Below the pieces are notes generated by a model. It ran no database searches, had not been told where the DNA came from, and saw only the letters and a list, made by a program, of their open reading frames with translations. The translations under genes were made by a program, and so were the position numbers. Source: CAZQGO01 sp964593065 (GTDB lineage Bacteria; Oederibacteriota; JAAXVQ01). From it: a stretch of DNA of 64,000 nucleotides. This document shows, piece by piece, positions 1-9,190 of this stretch (within the stretch, counting starts at the first letter, position 1; every line of letters starts with the position of its first letter). Location of the stretch: the NCBI GenBank assembly GCA_964593065.1, contig CAZQGO010000012.1, positions 24,385 through 88,384 on the forward strand, read 5' to 3'.

Positions 1-587
1 TAGGAGCCCTGATACGGGCCGCCGGGGCCGTGCAGGCGCACGTAGACCCATGGGGCGGTCCTTTGCAGCGGTGACTGCCTGCCGGCCAGTTCGTAGATGC
101 AAAGCGCGGCGGCATGCGACTCCAAGAGGCGGAAGATTTCCGGCTCGAACCAGCTGGCGTCGCGGAATTCGAAAGCCCAGCGGAACCCCCGGCGGGGCAG
201 GGCGCGGAGGAAGGTCCGCAGGCGTTCGGGGTTGGATTTCCAGCGGGGCGGCAATTGGAAGAGCACGGGACCCAGCTTGGGTTTCAGCCGGGACGCGCGC
301 TGGAGGAAAAGACGCAGGCTGTCTTTTGGCTCCTTCAGCTTTTTCATGTGGGTGATGAAGCGGCTCGCCTTGACGGCGAAGAGAAACCCTGCGGGCACCG
401 CGGCACGCCAGGCGCGGATCGTGCTCGCCGCGGGCAGGTGATAGAAAAAATTATTGATTTCCACGGTCTGGAAATGGCGGGCATAGTCTTCCAGCCAGCG
501 GCCGGTGGGAAGGTCCGGGGGATAGAAATTTCCCCGCCAGTGAGGGTAGTGCCAGCCGGAAGTCCCGATGTGGATCAACCCCGCCAT
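1..587 (-). CDS. DUF72 (YecE-like) protein, 3' part cut by window edge
   Basis: Reading from ATG at 587 down to the left edge gives an open frame of about 195 residues without a stop. It begins MAGLIHIGTSGWHYPHWRG and continues with YPPDLPTGRWLEDYARHFQTVE and FAVKASRFITHMKKL, the usual opening of the DUF72/YecE family, which folds as a TIM barrel. Later FQLPPRWKSNPERL and the FRDASWFEPEIFRLL stretch also match the family. The biochemical role of DUF72 is not established. A purine-rich stretch precedes the ATG. It is divergent from the propeller gene at 805, with about 217 bp between them in which I see no convincing -35/-10 pair. Confidence 0.85.
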   Translation of the reverse strand, partial: MAGLIHIGTSGWHYPHWRGNFYPPDLPTGRWLEDYARHFQTVEINNFFYHLPAASTIRAWRAAVPAGFLFAVKASRFITHMKKLKEPKDSLRLFLQRASRLKPKLGPVLFQLPPRWKSNPERLRTFLRALPRRGFRWAFEFRDASWFEPEIFRLLESHAAALCIYELAGRQSPLQRTAPWVYVRLHGPGGPYQGS

Positions 588-804
588 GCCCTGCGCCCCC
601 CGGACTGGATCCGCGGCCCCGCCGGCCTCCGGACCCATTGTAATGGATATTTGTATTCAATGCCAGGGAACAGTCGATGAAAACCGCCCGGGCCCTGGCG
701 GGCGGCAGGAAAAGTCGAGAAATTGCCTTGAAGAATCGGATTAAAATGTAGAGAATAACGGGTATCTGGAAAGGCCGTCATTTTTCCATCAAGGAGGATG
801 CGCC

Positions 805-2319
805 ATGGTCAATGCTAAATGGATCTGCGGGCTCGCCATTCTGGTCGTCGGGATTCCGGCATGCTCCTCGGATACGCATGTCATGGCCCGGGACCGGAAA
901 CTGTCGGAGACGCTCGTGGCCGGACAGATTCCGGCCGCGTCGTACAACTCGACGGTCATGAGTCCCGACAATTCTCGCTGTGCCTATCTCGTCAAGGACG
1001 GCGAGAAAGAACGCGTCGACCTGGATGGCCGCGAGGGAGCCAAATTCGACGAAGTGGCGGTTGCCATTTTCAGCCCCGACAGCCAGCGCGCCATGTTCGG
1101 CGCCCGCAAGGGGGAAAAGTGGCTGGTCGTCCTCGACGGCAAAGCCAGCCGGTTGTACGACGGCATTGCGGCGCTGGCCTTCAGCCCCGACAGCCGTCTG
1201 GCCACCTACGTGCCCCGCAGCGGCAGCCAGCAGATGATGGCGGTCAACGGTCAGGTCGGCCCGAAGTACGACGCCGTTTCTCCCGCCATTTTCACCCCCG
1301 ACGGCAAGCGCATGGCCTATCGCGTGAAAAGCGGAGAGAAGTGGGGCGCCGTGATCGACGGTGCCAGGACGCCGTGGTATAACGAACTGGGCATGATCGC
1401 GTTCTCTCCGGATAGCCGGCATATGGCCTACCGGGTCAAGCAGGGCGACCGACAGTACGTCCTGCGCGACGGCAAACCGGAAAAAGCCTACGGACTGGTG
1501 GGTGACCCGGTTTTCAGCCCGGACAGCCAGCGCTTGGCCTACAAGGCCGTGGCCGGGATCGAGGAAAAGGTGGTGGTCAACGGCGAGGAGCTGGCGCCGT
1601 TTGACGTGGTGCGCAATGCCAGCATCGTGTTTTCTCCCGACAGCCGGCGGGTGGCTTTCGTGGCGCAAAAAGGGAAGCAGTGGCTGGCGGTGGTGGACCA
1701 GCAGGCGGGCCAGGGTTACGAGGACATCGTGGAAGGCAGCCTGGCCTTTTCCCCGGACAGCCAGCGTGTGGTCTACATCGCGCTCTTGCCGCCGAAATTG
1801 CCGCACGCCCCCAATCCCCAGGTCCTGGTCGCGGATGGGCAAGCCAGTGACCCGTGGGACGGGGTGGAAAAGGACAAGGTGGTTTTCAGCCCGGACGGCA
1901 AGCGCCTGGCTTACGTGGCCCAGGTGGAGAAACAGTTCGTCGTGGTGGTGGACGGCAAGAAGAGCGGGAAGTACACCTTCGTCGGCAGGCCCTTGTTCTC
2001 TCCGGATAGCCGCCATGTGGCCTTTGTGGTGGTGCGGGGGCGAAAACCCGCGGTCGCGGTGGATGGCAAGGTCCGGAGCCGCTACGACGACGCCTGGCCG
2101 CCGGTTTTCAGCCCGGACAGCAAACACGTGGCCTGGGTGGCGAAGCTGGACAATAAAATGTTCGCGGTCATGGATTTCAAGGAGAGCCCGCGTTATTTTG
2201 ACATCGTGGGCGGCAAAGTCCATTTCACGGCTTCCGGCACCCTGGCCTATCTGGGCGCGAAGGGTGACAATGAAAAGGGTTACGAGATCTACGAGGTGGA
2301 GGAGAAGTATTCCAAGTAA
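805..2319 (+). CDS. WD40/TolB-like beta-propeller lipoprotein
   Basis: A 504-residue protein. A strong ribosome site (AAGGAGG) sits just before the ATG. The N-terminus is a short hydrophobic leader ending IPACSS, a plausible lipobox with Cys at residue about 20, so it is probably an envelope lipoprotein. The rest is about twelve repeats of roughly 40 residues, each carrying FSPDS-R-x-AY (or FTPDG) followed by VDG, as in WD40-like/TolB-type propeller blades; twelve repeats could form two six-bladed propellers. No catalytic motif is visible, so a scaffold or binding role is the reasonable inference. The very regular FSPDS codons make the DNA itself internally repetitive. A long open frame on the opposite strand is a by-product of this repetition. 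Confidence 0.8.
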   Translation: MVNAKWICGLAILVVGIPACSSDTHVMARDRKLSETLVAGQIPAASYNSTVMSPDNSRCAYLVKDGEKERVDLDGREGAKFDEVAVAIFSPDSQRAMFGARKGEKWLVVLDGKASRLYDGIAALAFSPDSRLATYVPRSGSQQMMAVNGQVGPKYDAVSPAIFTPDGKRMAYRVKSGEKWGAVIDGARTPWYNELGMIAFSPDSRHMAYRVKQGDRQYVLRDGKPEKAYGLVGDPVFSPDSQRLAYKAVAGIEEKVVVNGEELAPFDVVRNASIVFSPDSRRVAFVAQKGKQWLAVVDQQAGQGYEDIVEGSLAFSPDSQRVVYIALLPPKLPHAPNPQVLVADGQASDPWDGVEKDKVVFSPDGKRLAYVAQVEKQFVVVVDGKKSGKYTFVGRPLFSPDSRHVAFVVVRGRKPAVAVDGKVRSRYDDAWPPVFSPDSKHVAWVAKLDNKMFAVMDFKESPRYFDIVGGKVHFTASGTLAYLGAKGDNEKGYEIYEVEEKYSK

Positions 2320-2428
2320 GTCCCGGCTGGGATTCGTCCGATCCCGGCCCCGGGGGAACCGGGCGCCGGGAGGAAAACAACGCGCCGAAAACACGCGGTT
2401 GCCGAGGGAGTGAGGCAGGCAATTTACA

Positions 2429-3286
2429 TTGGAAGCGCCGTCCGTTCAATCGCTGATTCAACAACGTGTTTCCTGGCGAAAATACCTGCCCGAGCCGTTG
2501 ACGCCCGCAACCCGAAATGCCGTCCGTGATATCCTCGCGGAGCTGCCCGCCACCCCGTTTCCGGCGAGTCTGCGCTTTCACTTGTTGGAGCGCCAGCCGG
2601 GTGTTCCCGTGAAAATCGGCACCTATGGCACCATTTCCGGAGCGCCCGCCTTTCTCATCGGAACCGTTAAAAAAGGCGAGTTCGACCTGGAAAGTTTCGC
2701 CTTCGCCCTGGAGTCCCTGATCCTGCGCCTGACCGGTTTAGGGCTGGGAACCTGCTGGCTGGGAGGCTTTTTTCAACGCGGGGACTTTGCGCGGCACATC
2801 GGCGCGCGGCCCGACGAACGCCTGCCGGCGATCACGCCGGTGGGATATCCACCCCCGCGTCGAGGCGTGCGGGACAGCCTGGCCCGCGGCGGCGCCCGCT
2901 CCAAGTGGCGCCGGCCCTGGTCCGAGCTGTTCTTCCTGGGAGATTGGGCCACCCCGCTCGCCTTGGGCTCCGCCGGACCCTACGGCCGGGTTCTGGAGAT
3001 GGTCCGCTTGGGACCTTCCGCTTCCAACCGGCAACCGTGGCGGATCCTGAAAGACCCGGATCGGCCCTGCTTCCACCTTTTTCTGAAGCGCAATCCCCTC
3101 TACGGGAAACTCGGCAGGGTTGTGCTGGGAGCGGAGGATCTGCAGCGTTTGGACATGGGAATTGCCATGAGCCACTTCGAATTGTCGGCCCGCGAAATCG
3201 GGCTGGCGGGGGCCTGGCGGGAGCAAGCGCCGGCCCTGTCGTTGCCGGAATCCACGGAGTACGTGGCCACCTGGATCGGGGCATGA
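2429..3286 (+). CDS. Nitroreductase-like flavoprotein (TM1586-type)
   Basis: A 285-residue protein starting at TTG, after the purine-rich GAGGGAGTGAGG. The first part (SLIQQRVSWRKYLPEPL) has the 'R-S-x-R-x-[FY]' opening of nitroreductases; the middle has LTGLGLGTCWLGG, the helix that lines the flavin site; the second half has RLGPSASNRQPWRI, the SNxQPW-type FMN phosphate loop. The order, with the SASN-QPW loop in the second half, resembles the internally duplicated TM1586-type nitroreductase family. Substrate unknown. It lies about 110 bp after the propeller gene and 51 bp before clc; it may share a transcript with either. Confidence 0.75.
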   Translation: MEAPSVQSLIQQRVSWRKYLPEPLTPATRNAVRDILAELPATPFPASLRFHLLERQPGVPVKIGTYGTISGAPAFLIGTVKKGEFDLESFAFALESLILRLTGLGLGTCWLGGFFQRGDFARHIGARPDERLPAITPVGYPPPRRGVRDSLARGGARSKWRRPWSELFFLGDWATPLALGSAGPYGRVLEMVRLGPSASNRQPWRILKDPDRPCFHLFLKRNPLYGKLGRVVLGAEDLQRLDMGIAMSHFELSAREIGLAGAWREQAPALSLPESTEYVATWIGA

Positions 3287-3337
3287 CGCCCGGGGAATCC
3301 GGCGGCGGACCGGCGTGGATTGGAAAAGGAGTCCCAC

Positions 3338-5179
3338 GTGTACCAGGAAATCATCTTTCGCTTTAAGAATTTTCTCCAGCGCCTCGAAATCAACGTCATC
3401 GGCAAATGGATCTTATATGGGTTGCTGATCGGAGTGGTCGGCGGGTTGGGGGCTTGGCTGTTCATGCTGTTCCTGAAACTGTCCAACGGCCTCTTTACCG
3501 ATGGCCTGCTGTTTCATTTGGCCCCGAACGCCCGGGCGCTGTCCGGCCACTACCAGTCGCTGTTCGGCAACCGCGGCTGGTGGCTCATTCCCCTGATCCC
3601 GGCCCTCGGGGGTCTCATTTCCGGGATTCTTGTTTACGTCTGGGCGCCGGAAGCGGAAGGACATGGAACGGACAGCGTGATTCAAAGCTTTCACCGCGGA
3701 CGCGGCGTCATCCGTACGCGCGTGCCGTTCATCAAAACCCTGGCTTCGGCGGCGATCATCGGCAGCGGCGGCTCCGCCGGCCGCGAGGGTCCCATCGCCC
3801 AAATCGGGGCAGGATTTGGCTCTTTCCTGGGCAGGATGTTGAAAGTCACGGTCAAGGACCGGCGCCTGATGGTCGTGGCCGGGGCCGCGGCCGGCATCTC
3901 GGCCATCTTCCAGGCCCCGCTGGGCGGAGCCATTTTCGCCACGGAGGTATTGTACCGCAATCACGAGTTGGAGACCGAGGCGCTGATTCCCGGGGTGATT
4001 TCCTCGCTGTCGGCCTACTCGCTGTACACGCTTCTGGTCGGAAGGGAAAGGCTTTTTTCCATTCCGGCCCTGGAATTCGACAAGGCCGAACAGCTCCTGA
4101 CCTATACCATTCTCGGCTTCCTGTGCGTCGCGGTCGGCATCCTTTACATCCGCTTTTTCTACGGACTGCGGGATCAATTCTTCAAGCCGCTGCGCCTCCC
4201 GGCCTGGTCCAAACCCGCCCTCGGGGGACTGTTGCTGGGAATTCTGGCCGTTTTTCTGCCGCAAGTGTGGGGCGGCGGCTACCAGGTCATCCAGCAGGCC
4301 ATGGACAACCGCCTGACTTGGGTGCTCATGTTCCTGCTGGTCTTCGGCAAAATATTCGCCACTTCCTGCACCATCAGCTCGGGCGGATCCGGCGGCGTTT
4401 TCGCGCCCTCTCTCTTTATCGGCGGGATGCTGGGCGGTTCCATGGTCCTGGTGCTGGGCAAGCTGCTGCCCGCGCACTACATTCCGGAGCCTGCGGCCAT
4501 GGTGGTGGTGGGCATGGGAGGGTTCTTCGCCGGAGTGGCCAAGGTGCCGATCGCGAGCATCATCATGGTCTCGGAAATGACCGGCGGGTACGAATTGCTG
4601 GTGCCCATGATGCTGGTTTCGACCATCTCGGTCCTGTTCACCCGGCATTTCAGCCTGTATGAAAAACAGGCCCTGAGCACCATTGATTCTCCGGCCCACC
4701 GCGGCGATTTCATCGCGGACCTGCTGGAGGGCCTGTCCACCCGGGATACGCTGGCTCTCTCGCTCAAACCGCTGGTCGTCCGGCCGGTCACGCCCTTGGC
4801 GAAGCTGCTCAAGATTTTCGGCCAGCAAAAACAGAACGTCCTGCCGGTCGTGGACCAGGAGAACGTGGTCACGGGCATGATTTATTTCAGCGAGCTCCGC
4901 GAGGTCCTGTTCGAAGGCGAGCTGAACCCGAACCTGGTCATCGCAGCGGACATCTCCCGTTTTGATTTCCCGTACGTCACGCCGGATGAAAACCTCCACG
5001 AGGCCATCACCAAATTCGCCCGGCATGGGATCGACGAGCTGCCGGTCCTTGATCCCGCCAGCAACCGTCTTCTGGGAATCCTGACGAAGCATGAGGTGAT
5101 TCTGACCTATAACCGGAAGCTGGAGGAAATGAAGGCCAGCGAGGCCCGCGTCGTCTCAAAAGGCGGCGGTTTTCTTTAG
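3338..5179 (+). CDS. ClC-family chloride channel/antiporter with C-terminal CBS pair
   Basis: About 613 residues. I choose GTG at 3338 because AAAAGGAG lies 6 bases upstream; a TTG at 3320 would place the ribosome site inside the gene. The first 440 residues are hydrophobic and contain the ClC filter motifs: GSGGSAGREGP, in which the glutamate is the gating residue, and SSGGSGGVFAPSLFIGG. The last ~150 residues form two CBS motifs (VRPVTPLAKLLKIF; FPYVTPDENLHEAITKF...ELPVLD), which bind adenine nucleotides in related proteins. The gating Glu is typical of both Cl-/H+ antiporters and channels, so transport mode cannot be decided. It is convergent with the gene at 5196. Confidence 0.92.
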   Translation: MYQEIIFRFKNFLQRLEINVIGKWILYGLLIGVVGGLGAWLFMLFLKLSNGLFTDGLLFHLAPNARALSGHYQSLFGNRGWWLIPLIPALGGLISGILVYVWAPEAEGHGTDSVIQSFHRGRGVIRTRVPFIKTLASAAIIGSGGSAGREGPIAQIGAGFGSFLGRMLKVTVKDRRLMVVAGAAAGISAIFQAPLGGAIFATEVLYRNHELETEALIPGVISSLSAYSLYTLLVGRERLFSIPALEFDKAEQLLTYTILGFLCVAVGILYIRFFYGLRDQFFKPLRLPAWSKPALGGLLLGILAVFLPQVWGGGYQVIQQAMDNRLTWVLMFLLVFGKIFATSCTISSGGSGGVFAPSLFIGGMLGGSMVLVLGKLLPAHYIPEPAAMVVVGMGGFFAGVAKVPIASIIMVSEMTGGYELLVPMMLVSTISVLFTRHFSLYEKQALSTIDSPAHRGDFIADLLEGLSTRDTLALSLKPLVVRPVTPLAKLLKIFGQQKQNVLPVVDQENVVTGMIYFSELREVLFEGELNPNLVIAADISRFDFPYVTPDENLHEAITKFARHGIDELPVLDPASNRLLGILTKHEVILTYNRKLEEMKASEARVVSKGGGFL

Positions 5180-5185
5180 ACCGCC
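5163..5185. terminator. Short hairpin between convergent genes
   Basis: A 7-bp stem (CGGCGGT/ACCGCCG) around a 9-base loop that includes the clc stop codon. There is no U-tract, so a terminator role for the two convergent genes is only possible. Confidence 0.25.
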
Positions 5186-5195
5186 GGGCGGACGG

Positions 5196-5945
5196 CTACA
5201 AGGTGGGCAATTCGGGGTTGGGATATTCGCGCACGTAAAAATCCACCAGGGTGATGGTGTTCACCCGGCGTTGGGCGTCAATGCCCTGATATTGCACCGG
5301 CAGGCGCTCGTCCAAGCTGTACCAGAAATGATAGGTATGCGGCCAGAAACGCGCCAGGCTGCCGTCGGCAATCCCCAGTTCATAGCGAGTGGTGGCATAG
5401 TTCTGCCCCAGGACTTCCACGCTTTCCTGGCCCTGATCCTTCAGGTACATTCTTACGGGTCCCACCAGTTGGCTGATCAGGAAGCGCAGGAAGGAATCGT
5501 CGATGTGGCTGAGATTGCTTTGGATGAGGTAAAAGTTGATTTTACCCCCGGGCGGAGGATAGAGCCGCGAAAAGAGATAGAGCAGGGAGCCGTTGTTGTC
5601 GTAGGTGTTTTCCGCCGACCGGTAGCAGACATTGATCAGGCCCGTGAGCGTCACGGTGTGTTTCAGATAGTCGTATTCGACCCTGGCGGTCTGGCGGCCC
5701 TCGGCGTCGATATACACGACGCGCGCCAGGCGGGTCGGCTCGGAAAAAAACGAAATTTCCTTTTCCCCGAACTCGTTGCAATAGACGATGTGGATGCCGT
5801 CCTCGCGATATTCCACGGTCATGGTGATCGGCAAATGCGATTTTTCCACCTGGATGTCAAAAATATAGGTTTCGATTTTCACGGGCCGGGCGCTGACGGG
5901 AAGCGCCAGGCAGAAAAGCAATCCTAGCACAAATGGTCTGTTCAC
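5196..5945 (-). CDS. Exported protein of unknown function
   Basis: A 249-residue protein. GTG at 5945 follows GGGAG at good spacing and gives a clean signal peptide (VNRPFVLGLLFCLALPVSA|RPVK). The mature part is rich in aromatic residues and alternating hydrophobics (VKIETYIFDIQVEKSHLPI, YHFWYSLDERLPVQYQGID), suggesting a beta-rich periplasmic protein, loosely like DUF3108 proteins; I do not recognise the family with confidence. An ATG 20 codons further upstream gives a leader without sense and overlaps mutY more. Divergent from mutY, with overlapping 5' ends as annotated. Confidence 0.7.
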   Translation of the reverse strand: MNRPFVLGLLFCLALPVSARPVKIETYIFDIQVEKSHLPITMTVEYREDGIHIVYCNEFGEKEISFFSEPTRLARVVYIDAEGRQTARVEYDYLKHTVTLTGLINVCYRSAENTYDNNGSLLYLFSRLYPPPGGKINFYLIQSNLSHIDDSFLRFLISQLVGPVRMYLKDQGQESVEVLGQNYATTRYELGIADGSLARFWPHTYHFWYSLDERLPVQYQGIDAQRRVNTITLVDFYVREYPNPELPTL

Positions 5946-7159
5946 GGAAACTCCCTTCACGCCTGCGAGACCAGCGGCGCCGGCCGGGGCTTGACCCGGA
6001 ACCATCTGCCAGCCATCCCATTGTAAACGATCGGGCGGATCTGCGCGAAAGAAATAATTCCCCCCGAAAAATACCCGGGCGGGTTCCGCCGGGCCTCCGG
6101 AGGACTTTCCGGCGCCGCCTGCTCGCCTGGTACCGCCGTCATGCCCGGGTCCTGCCGTGGCGGGGTGCGCGGGACCCCTACCGCATCTGGGTGTCGGAGA
6201 TCATGTTGCAGCAAACCCGCGTGGACGCCGTGCGTCCCTATTACCGGCGGTTTCTCAAGGCCTTCCCCACGGTGCGCCGCCTTGCGGCCGCCCCGCTGGA
6301 TCGGGTGCTCAAACTCTGGGAGGGGCTGGGATATTACGCCCGCGCGCGGAACCTGCGCGCCGCCGCCCGCAGGCTGACGGGCCCGGCCGGCGCTTGGCCG
6401 CGCACGGCCGAGGCTTGGGGGCGCCTGCCCGGCGTGGGGCGCTACACGGCCGGGGCCATCGCCAGCATCGCGCTGGGCGAGCGCACGCCGGTGGTGGATG
6501 GCAACGTGCGGCGGGTTTTGGCGAGGTTTTTTCTGCTGCGCGGCGATCCGGGCCGGCGGGAAACGGTTGCGCGCCTGTGGGCTCTGGCCGGCGAACTCGT
6601 GCCGCGGCGGCGGCCGGGAAGGTTCAACCAAGCGCTGATGGAACTGGGTGCGCGGGTGTGTCTCCCGCGGAACCCGGACTGTCCGCGCTGTCCGCTGCGC
6701 AACGCCTGCGCGGCGCGCGCGCAAGGCCTTCAGGCCAGCGTCCCCGGGAAGAAACCGCGCGGTCCCCTGCCGCATCACCGCGTTGCGGTGGCGGTCATTT
6801 CCCGCGCCGGCCGGGTCCTGATCGGGCGCCGGCCGGAGCGGGGGCTGCTCGGCGGCCTGTGGGAATTCCCCGGCGGCCGCCTGGAAGCCGGGGAAACCCC
6901 GGAGCGAGCCTTGGTGCGCGGGGTGCGGGCCGAACTGGGGGTGAGCCTTGCCGTGGGGAGTTTGCTGGCCCGGGTGCGCCACGCCTACACGCATTTTTCC
7001 ATCGAGATGTCCGCGTACGACTGCCGCGTGGCGGCGGGGGAGCCCCGTCCCCGCGTCCACACCGCACTGCGCTGGGTCAGCCGGAGGGAACTAAGGCGCT
7101 ATGCGTTCCCGGGCGCCAACCGAAAAATCCTGGCCGCCCTGCGGTCCCCCGGCCCGTGA
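5933..7159 (+). CDS. mutY: A/G-specific adenine DNA glycosylase MutY
   Basis: Removes adenine mispaired with 8-oxoguanine or G. The core is clear: EIMLQQTRV carries the catalytic Glu, LPGVGRYTAGAIASIALGE is the helix-hairpin-helix, VVDGNVRRVLAR holds the catalytic Asp, and the iron-sulfur Cys pattern C-x6-C-x2-C-x5-C (CLPRNPDCPRCPLRNAC) is intact. The C-terminal third is the NUDIX-like 8-oxoG-recognition domain (LWEFPGGRLEAGETPERAL), with a degenerate Nudix box as usual for MutY. The start is uncertain: the only canonical start before the conserved core is ATG 5933, with no clear ribosome site and inside the 5' end of the divergent gene; it adds about 40 poorly conserved residues. A rare start (for example ATT at 6020) cannot be excluded. 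Confidence 0.9.
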   Translation: MVCSRKLPSRLRDQRRRPGLDPEPSASHPIVNDRADLRERNNSPRKIPGRVPPGLRRTFRRRLLAWYRRHARVLPWRGARDPYRIWVSEIMLQQTRVDAVRPYYRRFLKAFPTVRRLAAAPLDRVLKLWEGLGYYARARNLRAAARRLTGPAGAWPRTAEAWGRLPGVGRYTAGAIASIALGERTPVVDGNVRRVLARFFLLRGDPGRRETVARLWALAGELVPRRRPGRFNQALMELGARVCLPRNPDCPRCPLRNACAARAQGLQASVPGKKPRGPLPHHRVAVAVISRAGRVLIGRRPERGLLGGLWEFPGGRLEAGETPERALVRGVRAELGVSLAVGSLLARVRHAYTHFSIEMSAYDCRVAAGEPRPRVHTALRWVSRRELRRYAFPGANRKILAALRSPGP

Positions 7160-7161
7160 CG

Positions 7162-7638
7162 TCACGGCGCCGCGATTTTTTTGCCCAGTTCCGTCAAGCG
7201 GATGTAATGGTTGATCTCTTCCTGGAGGATGCGGCGGATCTGCGGAGCGATGGCGGCGGGCATGAAGTTCCTGATTTCCTCGTAAAACAGGATGGAGTCC
7301 GACTCGCGCTGAATCGCGAAACGGATGGCGGCCACCGGGGCTTTGAGCTGGGACAATTGCGCCTGCAATTCCGGGGCATTGAAAACCGCCTGGTCCATGT
7401 GTGCGCGCAGGAAGGCGAAATATTCGCCCGCTGCATCCGGGGGCGGGTCGCCCGCGGCCAGCCCGGAGGCGAGGAGTTCCTCGAAGGTCTGCTTGTGCTT
7501 GATTTCCTCGTCGGCCAGGTATTCCCACAATGCCCGGACATCCTCGCGTTCGGCCTGTCTGCCGGCGGCGCGGTAGAACTTTTCCCCGTTTTCCTCGATC
7601 CGGACCGCGAATTCCAAAAATTCCCGCAGTTTGCCCAT
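7162..7638 (-). CDS. Rubrerythrin/ferritin-like di-iron protein
   Basis: 158 residues, all helical. Ligand motifs for a di-iron four-helix bundle are visible: EENGEKFY in helix 1, DEEIKHKQ in helix 2, ESDSILFYEE in helix 3 and EEINHY in helix 4. There is no C-terminal rubredoxin domain. Family members commonly act in peroxide detoxification or iron handling; which applies here is open. AAGGAG precedes the ATG. It is convergent with mutY; the two stop codons lie in one palindrome (GTGACGTCAC, 7156-7165). A second di-iron protein of this kind lies at 42337. Confidence 0.85.
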   Translation of the reverse strand: MGKLREFLEFAVRIEENGEKFYRAAGRQAEREDVRALWEYLADEEIKHKQTFEELLASGLAAGDPPPDAAGEYFAFLRAHMDQAVFNAPELQAQLSQLKAPVAAIRFAIQRESDSILFYEEIRNFMPAAIAPQIRRILQEEINHYIRLTELGKKIAAP

Positions 7639-7769
7639 GAACCGCTCCTTGCGCCAGGTTTTCCTGATCGGCCTGAAAGCGTGTTATTATAACAGGGAAG
7701 GGAAAACCCGGTAATAAAAACATGGCCGTTCCCAGGCACCCTGGCCGGTCCGGCGGAAAAACGCTTACG

Positions 7770-9005
7770 TTAGTCCCGGGGGGATTTCGGCGGCTTTTTT
7801 GTCGGGAGGTTGTCGAAGGCCTTCTCGGAGGGCAATTCCACGACGAAAGTCGTGCCCGCGCCGGGCGTGGAGTTGACCTGGATGGACCCGCCGTGTTCCT
7901 CGACGATGGTGTGGCAGATGAAAAGCCCCAGGCCCGTTCCCTGGCCCCGCGGTTTGGTGGTGTAAAAGGGACTCCAGAGTTTTTCAATATCTTCGGGCGG
8001 TATGCCCGAACCATTGTCCTGAACCGCGAAAACGGCGTGGTCCCGGCTGGGTTTCAAGGTCACGGTAATCCGCGGCTCGGGCCGCTTGGAGAGGGCGTCG
8101 ACCGCATTGCCGATCAGGTTGACCAGCACCTGGGTGATCTGCACCGGATTGCCTTTCATCGTGAAGGGAAGGGGTTCCACCTCCCGGGAAATCGACACGC
8201 TGTGCTTGGTCTTGGGCAGGCAGATTTCCAGCGCCTCCCGCAGGCAGGCTTCCGGCTGGTAAATCTCCACTTCTCCGCCCTTGCCGTGCGAGAAGTTGCG
8301 CATGCCGTCGATAATCTGGCGGATGCGCTGCACGGCGTTGTCGAGCATGCCCAGAAGTTCTTTGGCCTGCTGGTACCCCTGGAAACCCGGCTTGCGCCGG
8401 GCCGCGTCTTCCAGGATTTCGGCCCAGTCGGATTCCCAGGCGCGCTTTAATAGTCTGATGTTGCCCTGCAGGACCGTCAGGGGAGTATTGATCTCGTGCG
8501 CGATCCCGGCGGCCATGGTCCCCAGCGTCACCAGGCGCTCGGCCTGCACGAGCTGCTGCGCGCGTTCCTGGGCCAACTCTTCCATTTGCAGGGAATATCG
8601 CCGCAGGACGTCGTTCATTTTCAGCAGCAGGTTTTGATACTCCGACACCCGGACGCCGACGGCCAGCCGGCTTTTCAGCTCCTGAAAATTAAAGGGCTTG
8701 GTGATGTAATCATTGGCGCCCGCATCCAGGCCCTTGAGGATATCCTCGATGTGGTTATTCGCGGTTAATAGAATAATGTATACAAAGCGTTTATTCTCCG
8801 CGGTTTGCAGGCGCTGGCAGATTTCCAATCCATCCAGGCCGGGCATGACCCAATCCAGCAGGATGATGTCCGGATGATCCTTCTGGATGGTTTCCCAGGC
8901 TTGATTCCCGTTGGAGGCCAGGGTGATTTCGTATTTTTGGCCCTCCAGGCTTTTCTCGACGAGCGTGCGCGTCAAACGGTCGTCGTCCGCCACCAAAATC
9001 CGCAT
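7770..9005 (-). CDS. Receiver domain fused to histidine kinase
   Basis: 411 residues with the receiver domain first: D7/D8 acidic pair, phospho-acceptor D51 in IILLDWVMPG, and K103 in ITKPF. A coiled linker (about 115-155) leads to the HisKA dimerisation helix with H170 in GIAHEINTPLTVL, then HATPase motifs N (LVNLIGNAVDAL), G1 (VQDNGSGIP), F (LWSPFYTTK) and G2 (GQGTGLGLF). No membrane segment, so it is cytosolic. Receiver-first kinases are commonly switched by another kinase rather than a ligand. There is no response regulator beside it. The divergent DUF368 gene shares a 200-bp promoter region. Confidence 0.9.
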   Translation of the reverse strand: MRILVADDDRLTRTLVEKSLEGQKYEITLASNGNQAWETIQKDHPDIILLDWVMPGLDGLEICQRLQTAENKRFVYIILLTANNHIEDILKGLDAGANDYITKPFNFQELKSRLAVGVRVSEYQNLLLKMNDVLRRYSLQMEELAQERAQQLVQAERLVTLGTMAAGIAHEINTPLTVLQGNIRLLKRAWESDWAEILEDAARRKPGFQGYQQAKELLGMLDNAVQRIRQIIDGMRNFSHGKGGEVEIYQPEACLREALEICLPKTKHSVSISREVEPLPFTMKGNPVQITQVLVNLIGNAVDALSKRPEPRITVTLKPSRDHAVFAVQDNGSGIPPEDIEKLWSPFYTTKPRGQGTGLGLFICHTIVEEHGGSIQVNSTPGAGTTFVVELPSEKAFDNLPTKKPPKSPRD

Positions 9006-9163
9006 GGAAATCTCCGGAGTTCAGGGATAATTTAGTATCGGCAATTATGCGGGAAAATTGAAGCTCCGCCCGGGATTAATCTCCCGTGTTTGCCGGAGCG
9101 GAATCCTCCCGCCCTGAGCGGGCGCCGCTGGCTTTTCGGCCGGCTTGCCCCCATAAAGTGCGC

Positions 9164-9190
9164 CATTATAGATAGAACCATGATATAATG
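9164..9190. promoter_or_regulatory. Inverted repeat forming two divergent -10 boxes
   Basis: CATTATA (9164-9170) and TATAATG (9184-9190) are perfect inverted repeats 13 bases apart. Read outward each supplies TATAAT, one for the DUF368 gene on plus and one for the REC-kinase gene on minus. Neither has a good -35 at 16-18 bases, so an activator or a single two-fold operator is possible. The plus -10 leaves about 40 bases of leader; the minus leaves about 150. Confidence 0.4.

Noticed and set aside
778..2394. 538-codon minus-strand frame rich in H, D and V
   Set aside because: It is the complement of the repeated FSPDS blades of the propeller gene; its apparent repeats come from that gene's repeats.
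7156..7165. Palindrome GTGACGTCAC spanning two convergent stop codons
   Set aside because: Two convergent TGA stops spaced by two bases produce most of this symmetry by chance; no further sign of a regulatory site.
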